DNA from: Apiospora phragmitis
Taxonomy: Eukaryota > Ascomycota > Sordariomycetes > Amphisphaeriales > Apiosporaceae
Assembly: GCA_038363925.1 (NCBI GenBank)
Contig: JAQQWL010000006.1
Span: 1,654,501 to 1,718,500, forward strand
Length of the DNA: 64,000 bases
Direction of reading: 5' to 3'
Part shown: positions 36,800-49,783 of the stretch, piece by piece
Layout of the letters: the number at the start of each line of letters is the position of its first letter
How positions within the stretch are numbered: the first letter of the stretch is position 1
Position numbers and translations under genes: made by a program
The notes under the pieces: generated by a model
The model's database searches: none
The model's input: the letters and a program-made list of their open reading frames with translations, nothing else
Told to the model about the DNA's origin: nothing

Positions 36800-37250
36800 A
36801 GATTTTATTATAACGTAGTTTATTATTAAGTTAATTATATTATTAAGTCGGCTATTTTTATACTTTTCTATTTTTATATAAGTTAATTTAACCTTAACAT
36901 TTTAAATTAATTAAAATTACTCTTTATTTAATACGTTATTTAATTTTATATCTTTTTTATATATTCGCGTATTATAACTTATTTCACCGTAAATATTATA
37001 ACGCCTTTTACCGGCCGCCCTCCGCTTTAATAAACCTGTAGTTCCGCTTTTATTAATCGTTAAACGCTTCCTTTTTACCTTTTTATTTTAAAACTTTTAA
37101 GATTCTTATATAATAAAGGCTCTTTTAAATTAAACGCGCGATTTTCTTATTTTTTAACGCTTAAAAAGTATTAAATCAACCTTTTATAAAGTATGTATTT
37201 AATTTTTTATAAAAGTTATTTTATATATTATTATATATATAGTTTTTATT
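36800..37250 (+). repeat. Inverted duplication, left copy
   Basis: Matches 53,150-53,645 in inverted orientation through shared blocks such as TTATATCTTTTTTATATA and AAACGCTT. It may be part of an unidentified element. Both copies are RIP-mutated. Confidence 0.5.
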
Positions 37251-38321
37251 ATTTATTAAAGGATAAACGACTTTTAAAAGTTATAAGTATTAATTATTTT
37301 ATTCTTATAATAAAGTATTAACTTAAATACATTATATTTAAATTTATTTTATAAAAATAGTAAAATACACGGCTTTAAAAGCGATAAAAAACTTTAACTT
37401 TATAATATAATTTATTAACGCTTTAATAAATAGCTCGATTTCTTTTTAAAAAAAATAAAGATGTATATTAAGCGTAATGATATCGTTATTTTTATAATAT
37501 TTTTCGAATTCGGTTAAAATATAACTTTCGTAACCATTTAAAATTAAAAGGCGATCAGGGCTTTTCGTTCGCGTTTTAATATATTTATTAAAGTATTAAA
37601 CTTAGTTTAAACTCGTTTTATTATTAGTTTAACTATTAAAAGCCGGTTTAATTACTTAATCGATCGGTAAGTTATATTCGCGAGATTAATTTTCGAGGTA
37701 ATATTAACTTTAAATAATTAAAAGCGGCGAAATATATTACCTTTATAAATTAATATACCTAATAATCGTTAATTATTCTTAATTATTAAATTAAATTAAC
37801 TTCGCTTTTCTATATTAATCGACGTATATTATAATAAATATTTTATTAAAATATAATATATTTTCGATTAAAATATCGTATTTAGCTTTAATATTTATAA
37901 TTAATGCGAATTAATTAAAATTAATACTTAAATCTTTATAAAAAACCTTTTAATAATAGTATTAATAATTTATTCGAGTTTTAAAGTTTAAGTTACGGTT
38001 AATAAAGCGTTTAACTTAATACTTATTAACGCGATCATCGCCGCGAGATTTTAAAAATAGATTAATTATATTTCTTATAATATGAATATTAAAAAATGTT
38101 TCTTTTTTAATTAGATTTAATTCATATTATAAATACTAAATTTCGCGTCGAAATTCCATATCGCGGAGGCGTTCGCTTAAAGTAGCTTAAGAGACGTCTT
38201 ATACTTTTATAGCAACTCTTTAACTAATTTAATTCGAACCTTCTCGCGTCGCTTAAATTACTAAAATAATATAATCTTTTTTTAAATTAAATCGGCATTA
38301 TAATTATAAAAATAATACGTA

Positions 38322-40289
38322 ATATACCCCACGGTTTAATTTCCTACACGGTTTAATTTCTTACTTTATATTTTCGCGTAACGCTTTATTTTTACCGCGT
38401 TCTTTTATTATATTATTATAGTCGGCTTTTAAAAAGAAAGTAACGTTATTTTAATATTACAAGCGCTTTAAAACGACTTAAAATCAAGTATACGATGTGA
38501 GGTTAAAATATATAATATTATTACGGTCGGCGGGTTAGTCCCTCGCGGGGTAGCACTTAAGGCGTAGAATTAGACAGAAATGACCGTTTAGTTATTTCCG
38601 AAGCTTTTACTTTATGGCGTAGTGGTTAGTTTAAACGTACTATAATAAATATTTTATAAAAGACCCCTTTTAATCGTCGGCGCGGTATAACTTTAAAATT
38701 TAATATTCGATTATTAACGTAAAAGCTTATTATTCTCGAGGAGGAAATAATTATAAAGTATATAAATAATTTAAATTAGCGATCGTTTCCTTCTCGTATA
38801 AGTAGCGTTAAAGATATAGCGAATCGATTACTCGGCTAACGCGACGCGAGACGCGTCGATATTAACTAGGCCTCGAGCTTTATATAATAATAACTAAACT
38901 TTTAAACGCGTTTTAATTAAATAATTAATTATTAAAAAGTTTTTTACGAAGATCTTAACGCGTATTATACGTAATTTATTCTTATACGAAATATAATTTA
39001 TAAATATAAAATTTAAAAAGAGGATATTTATAACTTTAATAAAACCGGCGTTTTTATAAATTAAATCTCGTTCGCAATAAGTATTATTACTTTTAATTAA
39101 TATAAAAAACTTAAGGTAATATAATAAAAAAACCGAGAATAGGTTATAATTATTTAAAACGTCGGATTATACGGTTACGCTATTCCTCCGTATATTATTT
39201 TTACTAGAAAAACAGCCTATTATCGAAGGATTAAGTGATCGTAATTACTAAAAATAACTAAACCACGAATAAAAGAGGCGAGGACTAAATTCGACACTTT
39301 AATTAATATAATAAGTCTCGTATAAAGGGTCGTTATCGCCTCTTAATCTTAAATAGCTAAAAAAGCTACTACTCGATAACTTTCGAGCTTTATTATAAAA
39401 AGAACTCGATTATTATACTCTATATATTTACTTATTTATCGTATAAGTTTTAACTTCTTAATTTCGGCTGTTTTCGTATATTAAAAAGGTTATACGAAAA
39501 AGAAATCGAGGGTTTTATACGGGCATATATTATTTATATCTTAAAAGGAAACTTTTTACCGGCATTTTTAAAAGCGTTTTAAACGATTCTTATTATTTTA
39601 ATTATATAAAGAGGTTTTTAAAAAATAAGACTCGTTTAATATAACTTAAAATATATTATTTTATAATTAAATATAAAGTTATATATTTTAATACCTCAAG
39701 GGACATCTTTTAGCTTATTTATCCCTTAAGAATTAAATATTTTAAATAACTCGATTAAGGCTTAATTTTAAACCGAATACGTTTAAAACCGTATTATACG
39801 ATATTAAAATAGTTTTTTAACGTTTATTTTAATTAGGTTTAATTAAATTACGAAAGATATAAGGTAAGTTATATACCGGCTCGCTCTTTTAAAAGGTGAG
39901 GTAAGCGTAGTACGAGAAGTAAATAAGATGCTTAGCTAATGCCGCCGTGCGAAAAAAGAAACGGCTATAAAATAAAAAATTACTTTATATATAAACTAAA
40001 AAAGACCTATAAATTTAAAGGGACGTTAATAAATAGTTATAAAATAAATCGCGCCGGAGTAGTAGTTATACGAGAAGGCTTAAAACGCGCCCGCGATGCT
40101 ATAAAATCTACGGGGAACCCGGGCATAATACGCGCACCTATTAAAATAATATAAAAGTATTTAATAAAAACGATTTTAAATAGTTTTAATTAATTTTAAA
40201 CGGTATAATAAAATTAATTATATATTATTATATAACGTTAAAAAAAGTGAGAAATTAAACTATATAAGAAATTAAACCGTGAAGTACGT
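38322..40289 (+). mobile_element. Pogo-like transposon X-B'
   Basis: TIRs: left ATATACCCCACGGTTTAATT (ancestral ACGTAC...), right the inverse ending ACGT at 40289. TA duplications at 38320-38321 and 40290-40291. 1,968 bp. Each TIR carries two tandem CACGGTTTAATTTC-like motifs. The plus strand encodes a RIP-damaged DDE transposase: segments like LPAFLKAF near 39,555 and a C-terminal basic stretch ending in RRRAKK-like sequence near 39,945. The open frame 39939-40154 is the tail of this decayed protein, not an independent gene. Confidence 0.78.
38800..40154 (+). pseudogene. Decayed pogo/Fot1-type DDE transposase of X-B'
   Basis: In plus-strand frames broken by TAA/TAG, readable blocks are TVTLFLRILFLLE, QPIIEGLSDRNY, DNFRALL, KGNFLPAFLKAF, YRLALLKGEVSVVREVNKML and RRAKKE. 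These follow the order seen in fungal pogo-type DDE transposases: HTH/CENP-B region, DDE region, a GGFR.AGLVP-like block and a coiled C-terminus. Exact limits are uncertain because of RIP. Confidence 0.68.
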
Positions 40290-40291
40290 TA

Positions 40292-41442
40292 TTAAAATTT
40301 AATTATATAAATTAAAAAAGTAATTAATTTAATAAAAAATTTAAACTAATAATAAACCACGTTAAAAGTAAATAATAATAATAATAATAATAATATTAAA
40401 TTAGCTGTCCGTACGTACGAGGGTTCCGGGTTTAATCGGGGTTATATTGCTATATTTTTATTATTCATGTCTATCTTTAGTGCGAGCTACGAGGGGCATC
40501 GTATGTCCCTCTTTATAAAATAGAAAAGGGGTTCGTGCGCACAGGCACGTGGCACCCCTTTTAGTGTAGTATAAAAAACCTCAGTTCCTGCTATTCTAAT
40601 AAATAAAGGCTTTATTTAATAAATATTTATTATTTTTAAAAAACGTGCTCGCTTAATTAAAACCTTATTTAAGTAAACTCGTAAAAATAATTAATAAATC
40701 GAACTATATTAAATAAAGGTATAACGAATTTTTAAAAATATAATAGCTTTAAAAACGCTCTTAAATTACTTTTTTAAAACTTTAAAAAAAAATAAGCTAA
40801 GAAAAAAACTTAAAGCTATTTAATAAAAAAGATTAACCTCTTTTTATATTATAAAATTTCGACGTATTATAATTTAATTAAATTATATAAAAACCACGAA
40901 GAATACATTACATTATGAAAAATAAAATAAAGAAATTAAAAAAGAACTTAGCTAGTGTAATACCTTAAATTATTTCTTTTTATATATAAAACTTATTATT
41001 AAAATAAATACGCGCTTATATAAACACCGCCGTAGAAAATAAAGCGAATAATAAAAATTAAATATTTAAATCTAAACTAGTATAAAACATTTATATTAAT
41101 ATATAAATATATAATTATTATAGCGAGCTTATAAGTTTTAAAATTATTAAATATAATATATATAATAAAGAGAAATATATTATTTATTATAATTATTAAA
41201 AATAAGTGTATTACGCTCAAGAATATTAATCTTTAAAAAAGGATTTTTAAATTTTAAAAAACGATATATTAACGCTACTTAAAACGAGGACATTTTTATA
41301 ATAATTATAAAAAAAAGTAACGTTAAAATTAATTACGACAGCTTATTTAAATAGTTTATTACGTTAATAAATATATTACGTATTTAATAAATAAAGAGAG
41401 GACCGAATAGTTTTTTAAAACTTTTAAATTTAAAAGAAGTTA
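40292..41442. other. AT-rich spacer with TAA microsatellite and a less mutated patch
   Basis: A TAA tract lies at about 40,371-40,395. From 40,400 to about 40,620 CpA/TpG are normal, with GTGCGCACAGGCACGTGGCA and a TATAAAAAAC box: a possible solo LTR or single-copy remnant. The rest is RIP-like and non-coding. Confidence 0.5.
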
Positions 41443-42206
41443 ACGTATCTCACAAGCGAATATCTTATATAAGCGAATGTCTCATTCTTTTACACCCCTT
41501 TTAATAAAATATAAGTTAATTTTATTAAAACGTATTTAATATATTAAAATTAATCGGAATCCTTATTTTTAAATACTTTTATATTATTTTAATAAGTACG
41601 CGTATTATACCCGGGCTCTCCGTAGATTTTATAACGTTATAAACGTATCTTAAACGTCTTTATACGACTACTCCTTTAACGTAATTCGTTTTATAACTAT
41701 TTATTAACGTCCCTTTAAGATTATAAGTTTTTTTTACCTTATATACGAAGTGATCCTCTATCCTGTAGCCGTTTTTTTCGTACGGCGGCGCCGGCTGAGT
41801 ATTTTATTTACTTTTCGAAATATCGCATTTTTATTTTTTAAAAGAGTAACTCAGTATATAATATACGTTATAACTTTTATAATTTAATTAAAACTAATTA
41901 AAATAAACGTTAAAGAATTATTTTAATACCGTATAGTACGGTTTTAAACGTATTCGGTTTAAAATTAAGCTTTAATCGAGTTATTTAAAGTGTTTAATTC
42001 TTAAGGAATAAGTAGGCCGAAAAACGTCCCCGGAGGTATTAAAGTACGTAATTTTATATTTAACTATAAAATAATATATTCCGAATTATATAAAACGAGT
42101 CCTATCCTTCGAAAGCTTCCTTATATATTCGAAACGGTGAAAGTCGCCTGGAACGTTTTTAAAAACGATAGTAGGAAGTCCTCTTTTAAAATATAAGTAA
42201 TATACG

Positions 42207-42873
42207 TGTAACGAACGCTATCTAGGTCTTAAAAGAAACTTAGTAAGACGTACTAGGGTTTATGTTAGTAATACGAGAGAGTATTTAAACGTGCGATAGA
42301 AGTCGCTTTTATCGATATAATGAGTAATAGTTTATAAGAATAAAGATAATTAAGGTACGTAGATTTTAAAAGTATTTATAATAGAGTTATTAAGGCTATT
42401 TACTTTATTAATAAGTTAAGATTAATATCTAAATTAATTATTAAAATAAAGAGTATTTATATAAAATATATAAGGAACGTTTATAGTTATATATTTAATC
42501 TTTTTTTTATTAATCCGTTATTATTTAGTAATTTTATTTAAGCGTGCTCGGCGTTACTTAGTGATCTTTTTTAATTACGCTTCGCGTTATTTAGTAATCT
42601 TTTTTAATCACGTTCTGCGTTGTTTAGTGATCTCTTTTAAACGTTTATCGTACTACGTGACTTATTAACAGTCGCCGTTACTTTATAGGCGTATTCGTCT
42701 TATCGCTAGGCGTAGTGGTGTTATTATTATTTATTATTAAAGAAGACCTAGTTTCGTATTAGTATAATTAGCGGTGCGGTTTATAGCTATAGTATTGTAG
42801 CTTATTCGGGGTATAATAGTTCCGTGCCGGTAAGTAGGGTTTTTTAGCCGTATAATTAGGTCGGGTTATAATA
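42207..42873 (-). repeat. 3' LTR of the gypsy element
   Basis: 667 bp, identical in length to 49117-49783. It is 3' because pol runs on the minus strand. Confidence 0.85.
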
Positions 42874-42999
42874 TTATCTTTTTTTTTCTAATTACTTTAT
42901 TTTTAAAATATCGATTTTATAAGTATTTTAATTATCCGCTGTCGTGATTTATAATAGGTTCTTTTTTTATTTTTTATTATAATATGTACTTATTATAAA

Positions 43000-43500
43000 T
43001 AGTCGCGTTAAAAAATTTCGAATTAAACTTAATCGTTTTTTTACCGTTCGTTATACGGATTTTATTAAAACTTTTTTTAAATTTAATTTTAAAGTTATGT
43101 TTTATAGTTATTATTTTATAAAAAAGTAGTTTTATATAATAATAAAAAGCGTTAATAAATATAAAAAGTGTATTCGTATTAATTATGCGTATAATAATAT
43201 CGGGGTCTTATTATTTTTTTTACGGCGTATATAGGACGAGTACGACCGCCTGTCTCGGGAAGAGTCCGCTATAAAGGCTTATTTTTTAGAGCTTTAATGC
43301 CAAATTAACGAGGCCGTCGCTCGCTTTATTCGTTTTTGTAAATAGAAGGAGATGGCTCGTATTTAAAGGGTTAAATTAGTGTAACGTAGCTTACGTTTTT
43401 TAAACGAATTAGAAAAGTAGGAACGTCGAGAGTTTAAAGCCGTTATGGCCGTTTAAGTTTAAAGGGGTTTTAGTATTATTAATTAAAACGCGACCGACTT
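43000..43500 (+). pseudogene. Antisense accessory ORF remnant inside the gypsy element
   Basis: A plus-strand frame with RIP-type stops reads DEYDRLSREESAIKAYFLEL, then QINEAVARFIRFCK, KEMARI and RFLNELEK: a charged, coiled-coil-like protein. It lies between the pol end and the 3' LTR and opposes pol. Similar coiled-coil frames occur in other fungal gypsy elements (recalled, not checked). Confidence 0.5.
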
Positions 43501-46500
43501 CTCTTTTAAGCCGATTTTTAAGGTTATTATTTAAACGTCCGTAGTTTTTTAATAATATTCGCTAGGTGTTTTTTAAGTTCTTAAGTATTATTTTTTAATA
43601 AGTAATTTTTTTATTAAACGAGGTATTAAAAGTTTTATTTTTTCTTTTTTTTATTAATAATTTCGTCGATTTTATATTCTTGTTAATCTGTTTCGATTTT
43701 TAGTTATGTATCGATTAGGGTTTCTTCGGCCGCTGGTTCGAGTAATAAAATATAAAATATAAGGTATATCTATATTATTTTAAGTAGTAATAATTAGTAA
43801 TTAATTTTTAAAATAATTTTTATAATTTTAAATAATCCGATCTTTTTAAAGTTTAATTTATTATTTAATCGTTTTATTTTAATATTTCGTTATAAGAGGT
43901 AAACCTTTTTTTTTTTAAAGGTTAGGTTTTTTAACCTTGTTTAGTCGGCGTATCTTTTTATTTATTATTAAAAGAAGGTAAGGTCTTATTATAATATAAT
44001 TTAAAGTTTTTTTAGTTTTTTAACTTATATAATCGCGATTAATACTAATTCTTTTTTTAAGGGTTTTTTAATAACCTCTAAATTATATCTATAGTTCGCT
44101 CGAAATAATAAAATATGTATAATTTCGTTATTTATGTTATTATAAGCGAATTAGGTTATAAGTAATAATTATACTTAATTATTTTATTTATAGTTAATAT
44201 AGTAGCGTAGGTATTATTTTAATATTTAATTTATTTTTTTATTTATTTATTCGTTTAAAAGTAATAAGTTATAAATAACTTATATTTAATACCGAGTTAT
44301 ATTATAAGTAACTTTTAGAATTTAATAGTAAATAGTTTATTTTTATTAGAGATAATCGTTTCGGGTAGCCCGTGCTGGTTAATAATTATTCGAAGAAATG
44401 TGTACGCTAGGTTATTAATATCGCTAGATTTTTTATACGGTAGGAAGTAGGTATATTTCGTAAGTTTATTTATAATTATTAAGATGTTATCGTAATTAAC
44501 CTTAATTAGAGGTTTTTTTAATAGGGGTAGCTTAATAATAAAGTTAAGTGTAATAGTTTTTTATACTTTATTTAGTAATAGGATCGGTTATAGTTTTTCG
44601 TATAGTCGGTATCGAGTAGTTTTAGTTTTATTATAGAGGTTATATTTATTAATTACCTTAGTTACGATTAGTTTAAGGTTTTTATAATCGAATTATTTAA
44701 TAATTCGTTTTTAGGTTTTAAATACTCTTTAATATCCGTGTATAAAATATTTATAAAATTCTTTAATAAAGTTTTCGCGGTACCGCTTAGGGATATAGAT
44801 TTTGTTTTAGTAGAAAGTGAGACCGTCGTGGTTTTCGAAGTAATCCCTAAGGTAGTTCGCGGGGTCAGGGTTTAGTTAAATTACCGGAATTTAGTAACTT
44901 AATTATTATTATATTAAACGTGGTTTATAACGTTTAGTTATTTTAATAATATAAAGTTATGATTTTAGTTATAAATAAAAATAGTTCGCGTTTCGAATAG
45001 GACCTTTTCTTAATAGTTCGGTTATCGGTTTAATACGTTGGCGCGACCGTTCTTGTTACTCTTTTAATAAATAATAGTGAGGTTAAATTTTAATAAGAAT
45101 TTAAACTATTATATTTATTATTTATTTAGTTTTTTAATAGTAATAAATATTATAAAGTTCTTATAATCGGTATAAACCTTAATTAGTTTTATTATTTTAT
45201 TAAAATAATATTTCTATTTTTTATAAGTTTTAATAATAATTATTAATTTTTTATTATAAATTTAATAATTAAGCTTTAGTTTATTAAGTTTTTTTAAAAA
45301 AAATATAACCGGTTGTGATTTTCCGTTATTATTTTATTAATTAAGTTATCTTCTAATCGCATAGTTCGATACGTTAGTTTCGATTTTAAAAGGCTTAGAC
45401 GAGTTTATTACGCGAAGTATTAATTCGTTAAGGATTTATTCTTTAATATCGTAGAAAGCCTTATCTTTTTTCTTTATTTATTAGAATAATTCGTCATTTT
45501 TTATTAGGTTTGTTAGGAGTATCGCTATTCTATTAAATCCGGGACGAAAATCCGGTAATAGTTAGTTAATTTTAAGAAAGATTTAATTTTTATAGCGCTT
45601 ATAAGCGTGGGCTACTTTTTAATTATTAAGGTTTTTAAAGGTTCTATTCGGATTTCGCCTAAGGATATTACGTATCTTACGAAGGTAACGGATCGTTAGT
45701 AGAATTCGCTTTTTTTTAAATTAACTAATAGGTTGGCGTCCTGTAGCTTTTAGAGTACTAGCTTTACGTGTTTTCGGTACTACTCGTCGTTCTCGAAATA
45801 AATAAGGATATTATTAAGGTATATTATAATAAACTTATCGAGTTATTTTCGTAAGATATGGTTAATTATAAATTAAAAATTAATAAGTATATTAATTAAG
45901 CTAAACAGTATAATTTAATATTTAAAATAGCCGTATTTAATTCGGAACGCGGTTTTTTATTTTTTTCCTTTTTTAATTCGGATTAAGTTATATATATTAA
46001 AAAGGTCGAGTATTATAAAGATTTTAACGTATAATAGTTTATTTTATAAATCGCTAATTAAAAATAAAGGGTACTAATTTTCAATAATACTTTTATTAAG
46101 CTTTCAATAATCGATATATATACGCTATTTAGGTTTCCCGTTTTTGCTCTTCTTCGGAACGGAAGAGGATGGGGAAGCCTATTAGTAATATGGATAGTTA
46201 TATAACTCTTTTTTCGAGGTTTTTCGTAATATATTCTTTTAGGGCTTATTTATATTCTTGGTTACGTTTATATATAGATATAAATAAGGGTTCCTTTTCA
46301 TTTTTAAAAGGTATCGTGATTTTATTATGTATAAAGCGGTAAGCCTATTTTTAGTTTTTTATTAAAAAGTGTTTTAAATTACCGATACTTTTTTAATATA
46401 ATCGTTATAATATTCGGCTTAAGCTTTTTAATAATAATATATATTTTAAAAATTTTAAGTTTATTAAAAGGTTATTTCTTAAACCGTTATTTATTAATTA

Positions 46501-49116
46501 AATCTTTTTTTAATATATTTTATTAAAGTTAACTTATTTTTTAATTAATTTTAAAATTATTTACCCGTAATTAAAATATTTTTAAAATTATATTATATTT
46601 TATAACGTTCGTGATATTATACGTAATTCGTTTATAGCGTTTTTTAATATTAATCGAAAAGTTTACGACTTCTTTCCGTACTTCTTTATTATTATAGGTT
46701 ATAAATCCTTTATTAATATAATATATTTATAAATAGCTCGATTATTCGTTATTTAATATAAGGACCTATTTTAGTCCGCCTATTATCATCCTTTTATAAT
46801 AAGCGGCGTCCGTTTCCCGAACGCTACTCCTATAAGTAATTAATAATTTCTTACGATCGATCCTCGTATCGTCGCTATTATTCCTTTTATTTTTTATAAA
46901 GCGCTTCTTAGTATGCCGGTAGGGGTATTTTTATACTCTTCTTTATATAAAGTACTATTCCTAATACTTAAGATCCGGGTTTTTTAAATAATTCGAAGGT
47001 TTGTTAAGTTCGTAATAATTTATAAACGTTTTATAAATTCTTTAATATATTAAAAAGGTTCTCTTATTAAGTATATATTTACGCGTCTTAAAAGCATTAA
47101 GCGCTCTCCTTTAAACGTTTATAAGCTCGCGATTTTTCCTAAGCGTGTTTAAAGTATTAGTCCTCGAAATACTCCCTTTAATCTCGTTCTTCCAGGTAGT
47201 ACTACCGTAGCTACCGTAGGTTTTCCTATACTAATAAGTATACGCGTCGTTTATTAAGAATTAACGTTCGGATTTTTTTAATAATATAGTTTAAATATAG
47301 TTATGTAATAGGTCGTTTACTAATCCTTTAAAGAAACTACTTATACTCGAGTTTCTCCGCGAAGTATTCTATATAAGCGTTATATATATATAAGATTTAT
47401 AAAAGCGTAAAATATTTTTCGTATATAAAAGAAATTCGTAGGTCGTCTTTTACGGCGTAATTACTATAAATTTTTTAATTAAACCTAGCCGTAATAAATA
47501 TTTAATATAAATATTTCGAGTTAAAGTAAGAAATACTAAAGATAACTAACTATCTATCGGTCCTTAAATCTCTAAATTTAATAATTTCGTATACTAATTT
47601 ATTTATTAATATACCTACTAAGCGTTTATAATTTATAAATTACTCTAACTAGCTCGTAATATTATTTATTAAATTATTATCTTTATTATAAAAAAAGGGT
47701 TGTTCTTTTCGTATTATTATAACGTTTCGGCTATAGTTCTTCTTACTTCCCAGGGCTTTAAAGAACTATCCGGTACCTTCTTTATTTACTAAATAAGAAA
47801 TATACCTATTATTATAATAAGCTATTCAGAATAGGCTACCGTATTTAATAATAACGTTATTATTTTTAATAATTATTATAAGGGTATTTTCTATTTTAAT
47901 AATATTAATTTATTATCCGTTTAGAACTTGTTAAAAGTTTTTCCTTAATGCTCGATATTTTTAAACGTAATATCTTAATTTTTAATAATCATAATAAATA
48001 TTACGTAACTTCTTATCCTATTTATTATATTTAATAACGTTAAGGTTTATAAGCTTATTATAATAATTATACGCCGTAATAATTTTAAACGATATATAAT
48101 TATATTAATATAATTATTTTATATTAGCTTAAGTTCCATTAATCTACCGCTAAGGTCCGCCTTATTTCTCGTAACGTTATTTATATATATAAGTATCGAT
48201 CTTAATAATAAACTTTATATATAAAAAAAAGTTATTAAAAACGTTAAACCGGCTAAGTTCGTTTTTAATATTATCCTTTAATCTTTAATAATATATTATA
48301 ATTTTTATAATTTCGGTATAATTTAGTCAAGTTATAATACGTTAGAACTTAATTATATAAAAAGCGGCTAATCCTTTTTATTTAAAGGTTTTAAGTTCTC
48401 TCTCTACTTGTTATTTTTCGTTAAAGTTTTAAAAGAGTAATTTAAAGGCTTATTTAAAGCCGTTATAACTTTCGAAAATATATTATACCTTTATACGGTA
48501 TAGCTTAATTTATTAATCGTTTTTTATAAGTTCGTTTAAATAAGGTTTAAATTAAGCAAGTATTTTATTTTTAAAAAACAAGGCGGCGTAGATAACTCGT
48601 TAGGTAATATTTTAAAACGTTTTTTTATAAAATTATTAATAAGTTTTAACTTAAATAAAAAAACTTTAAAAATTTTTACTTATTTCGTTAAAAAGTATTA
48701 ATATATTAATTTTTATACCTTTTTTTAATATAATAAAGGTTTAAATAATATAAATAATTATATAAAAAAGATATACTTCTTCGCATAACTTATTAATATT
48801 ATAAAATATCTATCCTAAGGTACCTTTAATTAAGAGTTCGTTACGCTCCTTCTCGAGCTTAACGTATTAATACTAATAGTTGGCGCTCTCTTGTTTAAAT
48901 TCTTTAATTCGCTTAGCTAGCGTTTATCGAGTAGGTCCGTCGTTATTATTATCGCTATCGACGTCTATAGCAGGGTCCCGTTAAGAGGTACTAGGGGTGG
49001 CGATAGGAGTCTTTCCTTGTCGGACGGTATTGCTAGGGCTAGGTGTAAATATAGTCCTTATGGTGCTATTGTTCGAAAGTTTAGATAATAATTTATAAGA
49101 ATAAGAGTAATTAAAA

Positions 49117-49783
49117 TATAACGAATATTATTTAAATCTTAAAAAAAAACTAATAAAACGTATTAAGGTTTATATTAATAATATAAAAAAGTATTTAAAC
49201 GTGTAATAAAAGTCGTTTTTATCGATATAATAAGTAATAACTTATAAGAATAAAGATAATTAAAATATATAGACTTTAAAGGTATTTATAATAAAGTTAT
49301 TAAAGTTATTTATCTTCTTAATAAATTAAAATTAATATTTAAATTAATTATTAAAATAAAAAGTATTTATATAAAATATATAAAGAACGTTCGTAGTTAT
49401 ATATTTAATCCTTTTTTTATTAGTCCGTTATTACTTAGTAATCTCGTTTAAGCGTGCTCGGCGTTGCTTAGTAATCTCCTTTAATTACGCTCCGCGCTAC
49501 TTAGTAATCTTCCCTAATCACGTTCTGCGCTACTTAATAATCTCCTTTAAGCGTTTATTATACTACGTGACTTATTAACGGTCGCCGTTATTTTATAGGC
49601 GTATTCATCCTATCGCCAGGCGTGGTAGTATTATCGTTACTCGTTATTAAGGAAGACCTAGTTTCGTATTAGTATAACTAGCGGTACGGTCTGTGGCTGT
49701 AATATTATAGCTTGTTCGGGGTATAGTAGTTCCGTGCCGGTAAGTGGGGTCTTTTGGCCGCATGATTAGGTCGGGTTATAATA
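49117..49783 (-). repeat. 5' LTR of the gypsy element
   Basis: 667 bp. It begins TATAACGAA where the other copy keeps TGTAACGAA. The half nearest the LTR end retains more GC. Confidence 0.85.

Larger units (their letters stand above)
42207..49783 (-). mobile_element. Ty3/gypsy-type LTR retrotransposon, RIP-degraded
   Basis: Two LTRs of exactly 667 bp: 42207-42873 and 49117-49783. They begin T[G/A]TAACGAA and end GGTTATAATA (ancestral ..CAACA). Target duplication ATACG at 42202-42206 and 49784-49788. Pol reads on the minus strand: near 45,790-45,850 a block DKFIIIYLNNILIYF is a RIP form of the gypsy RT active site (YLDD to YLNN by G to A), followed by ENDE..RKH. A Gag-like start lies near 49,060. 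A second frame on the plus strand (about 43,000-43,500) opposes pol. No intact ORF; dead element. Confidence 0.85.

Noticed and set aside
39939..40154. 71-residue frame in the AT-rich block
   Set aside because: Tail of the decayed transposase of X-B', homologous to closed frames in the other copies.
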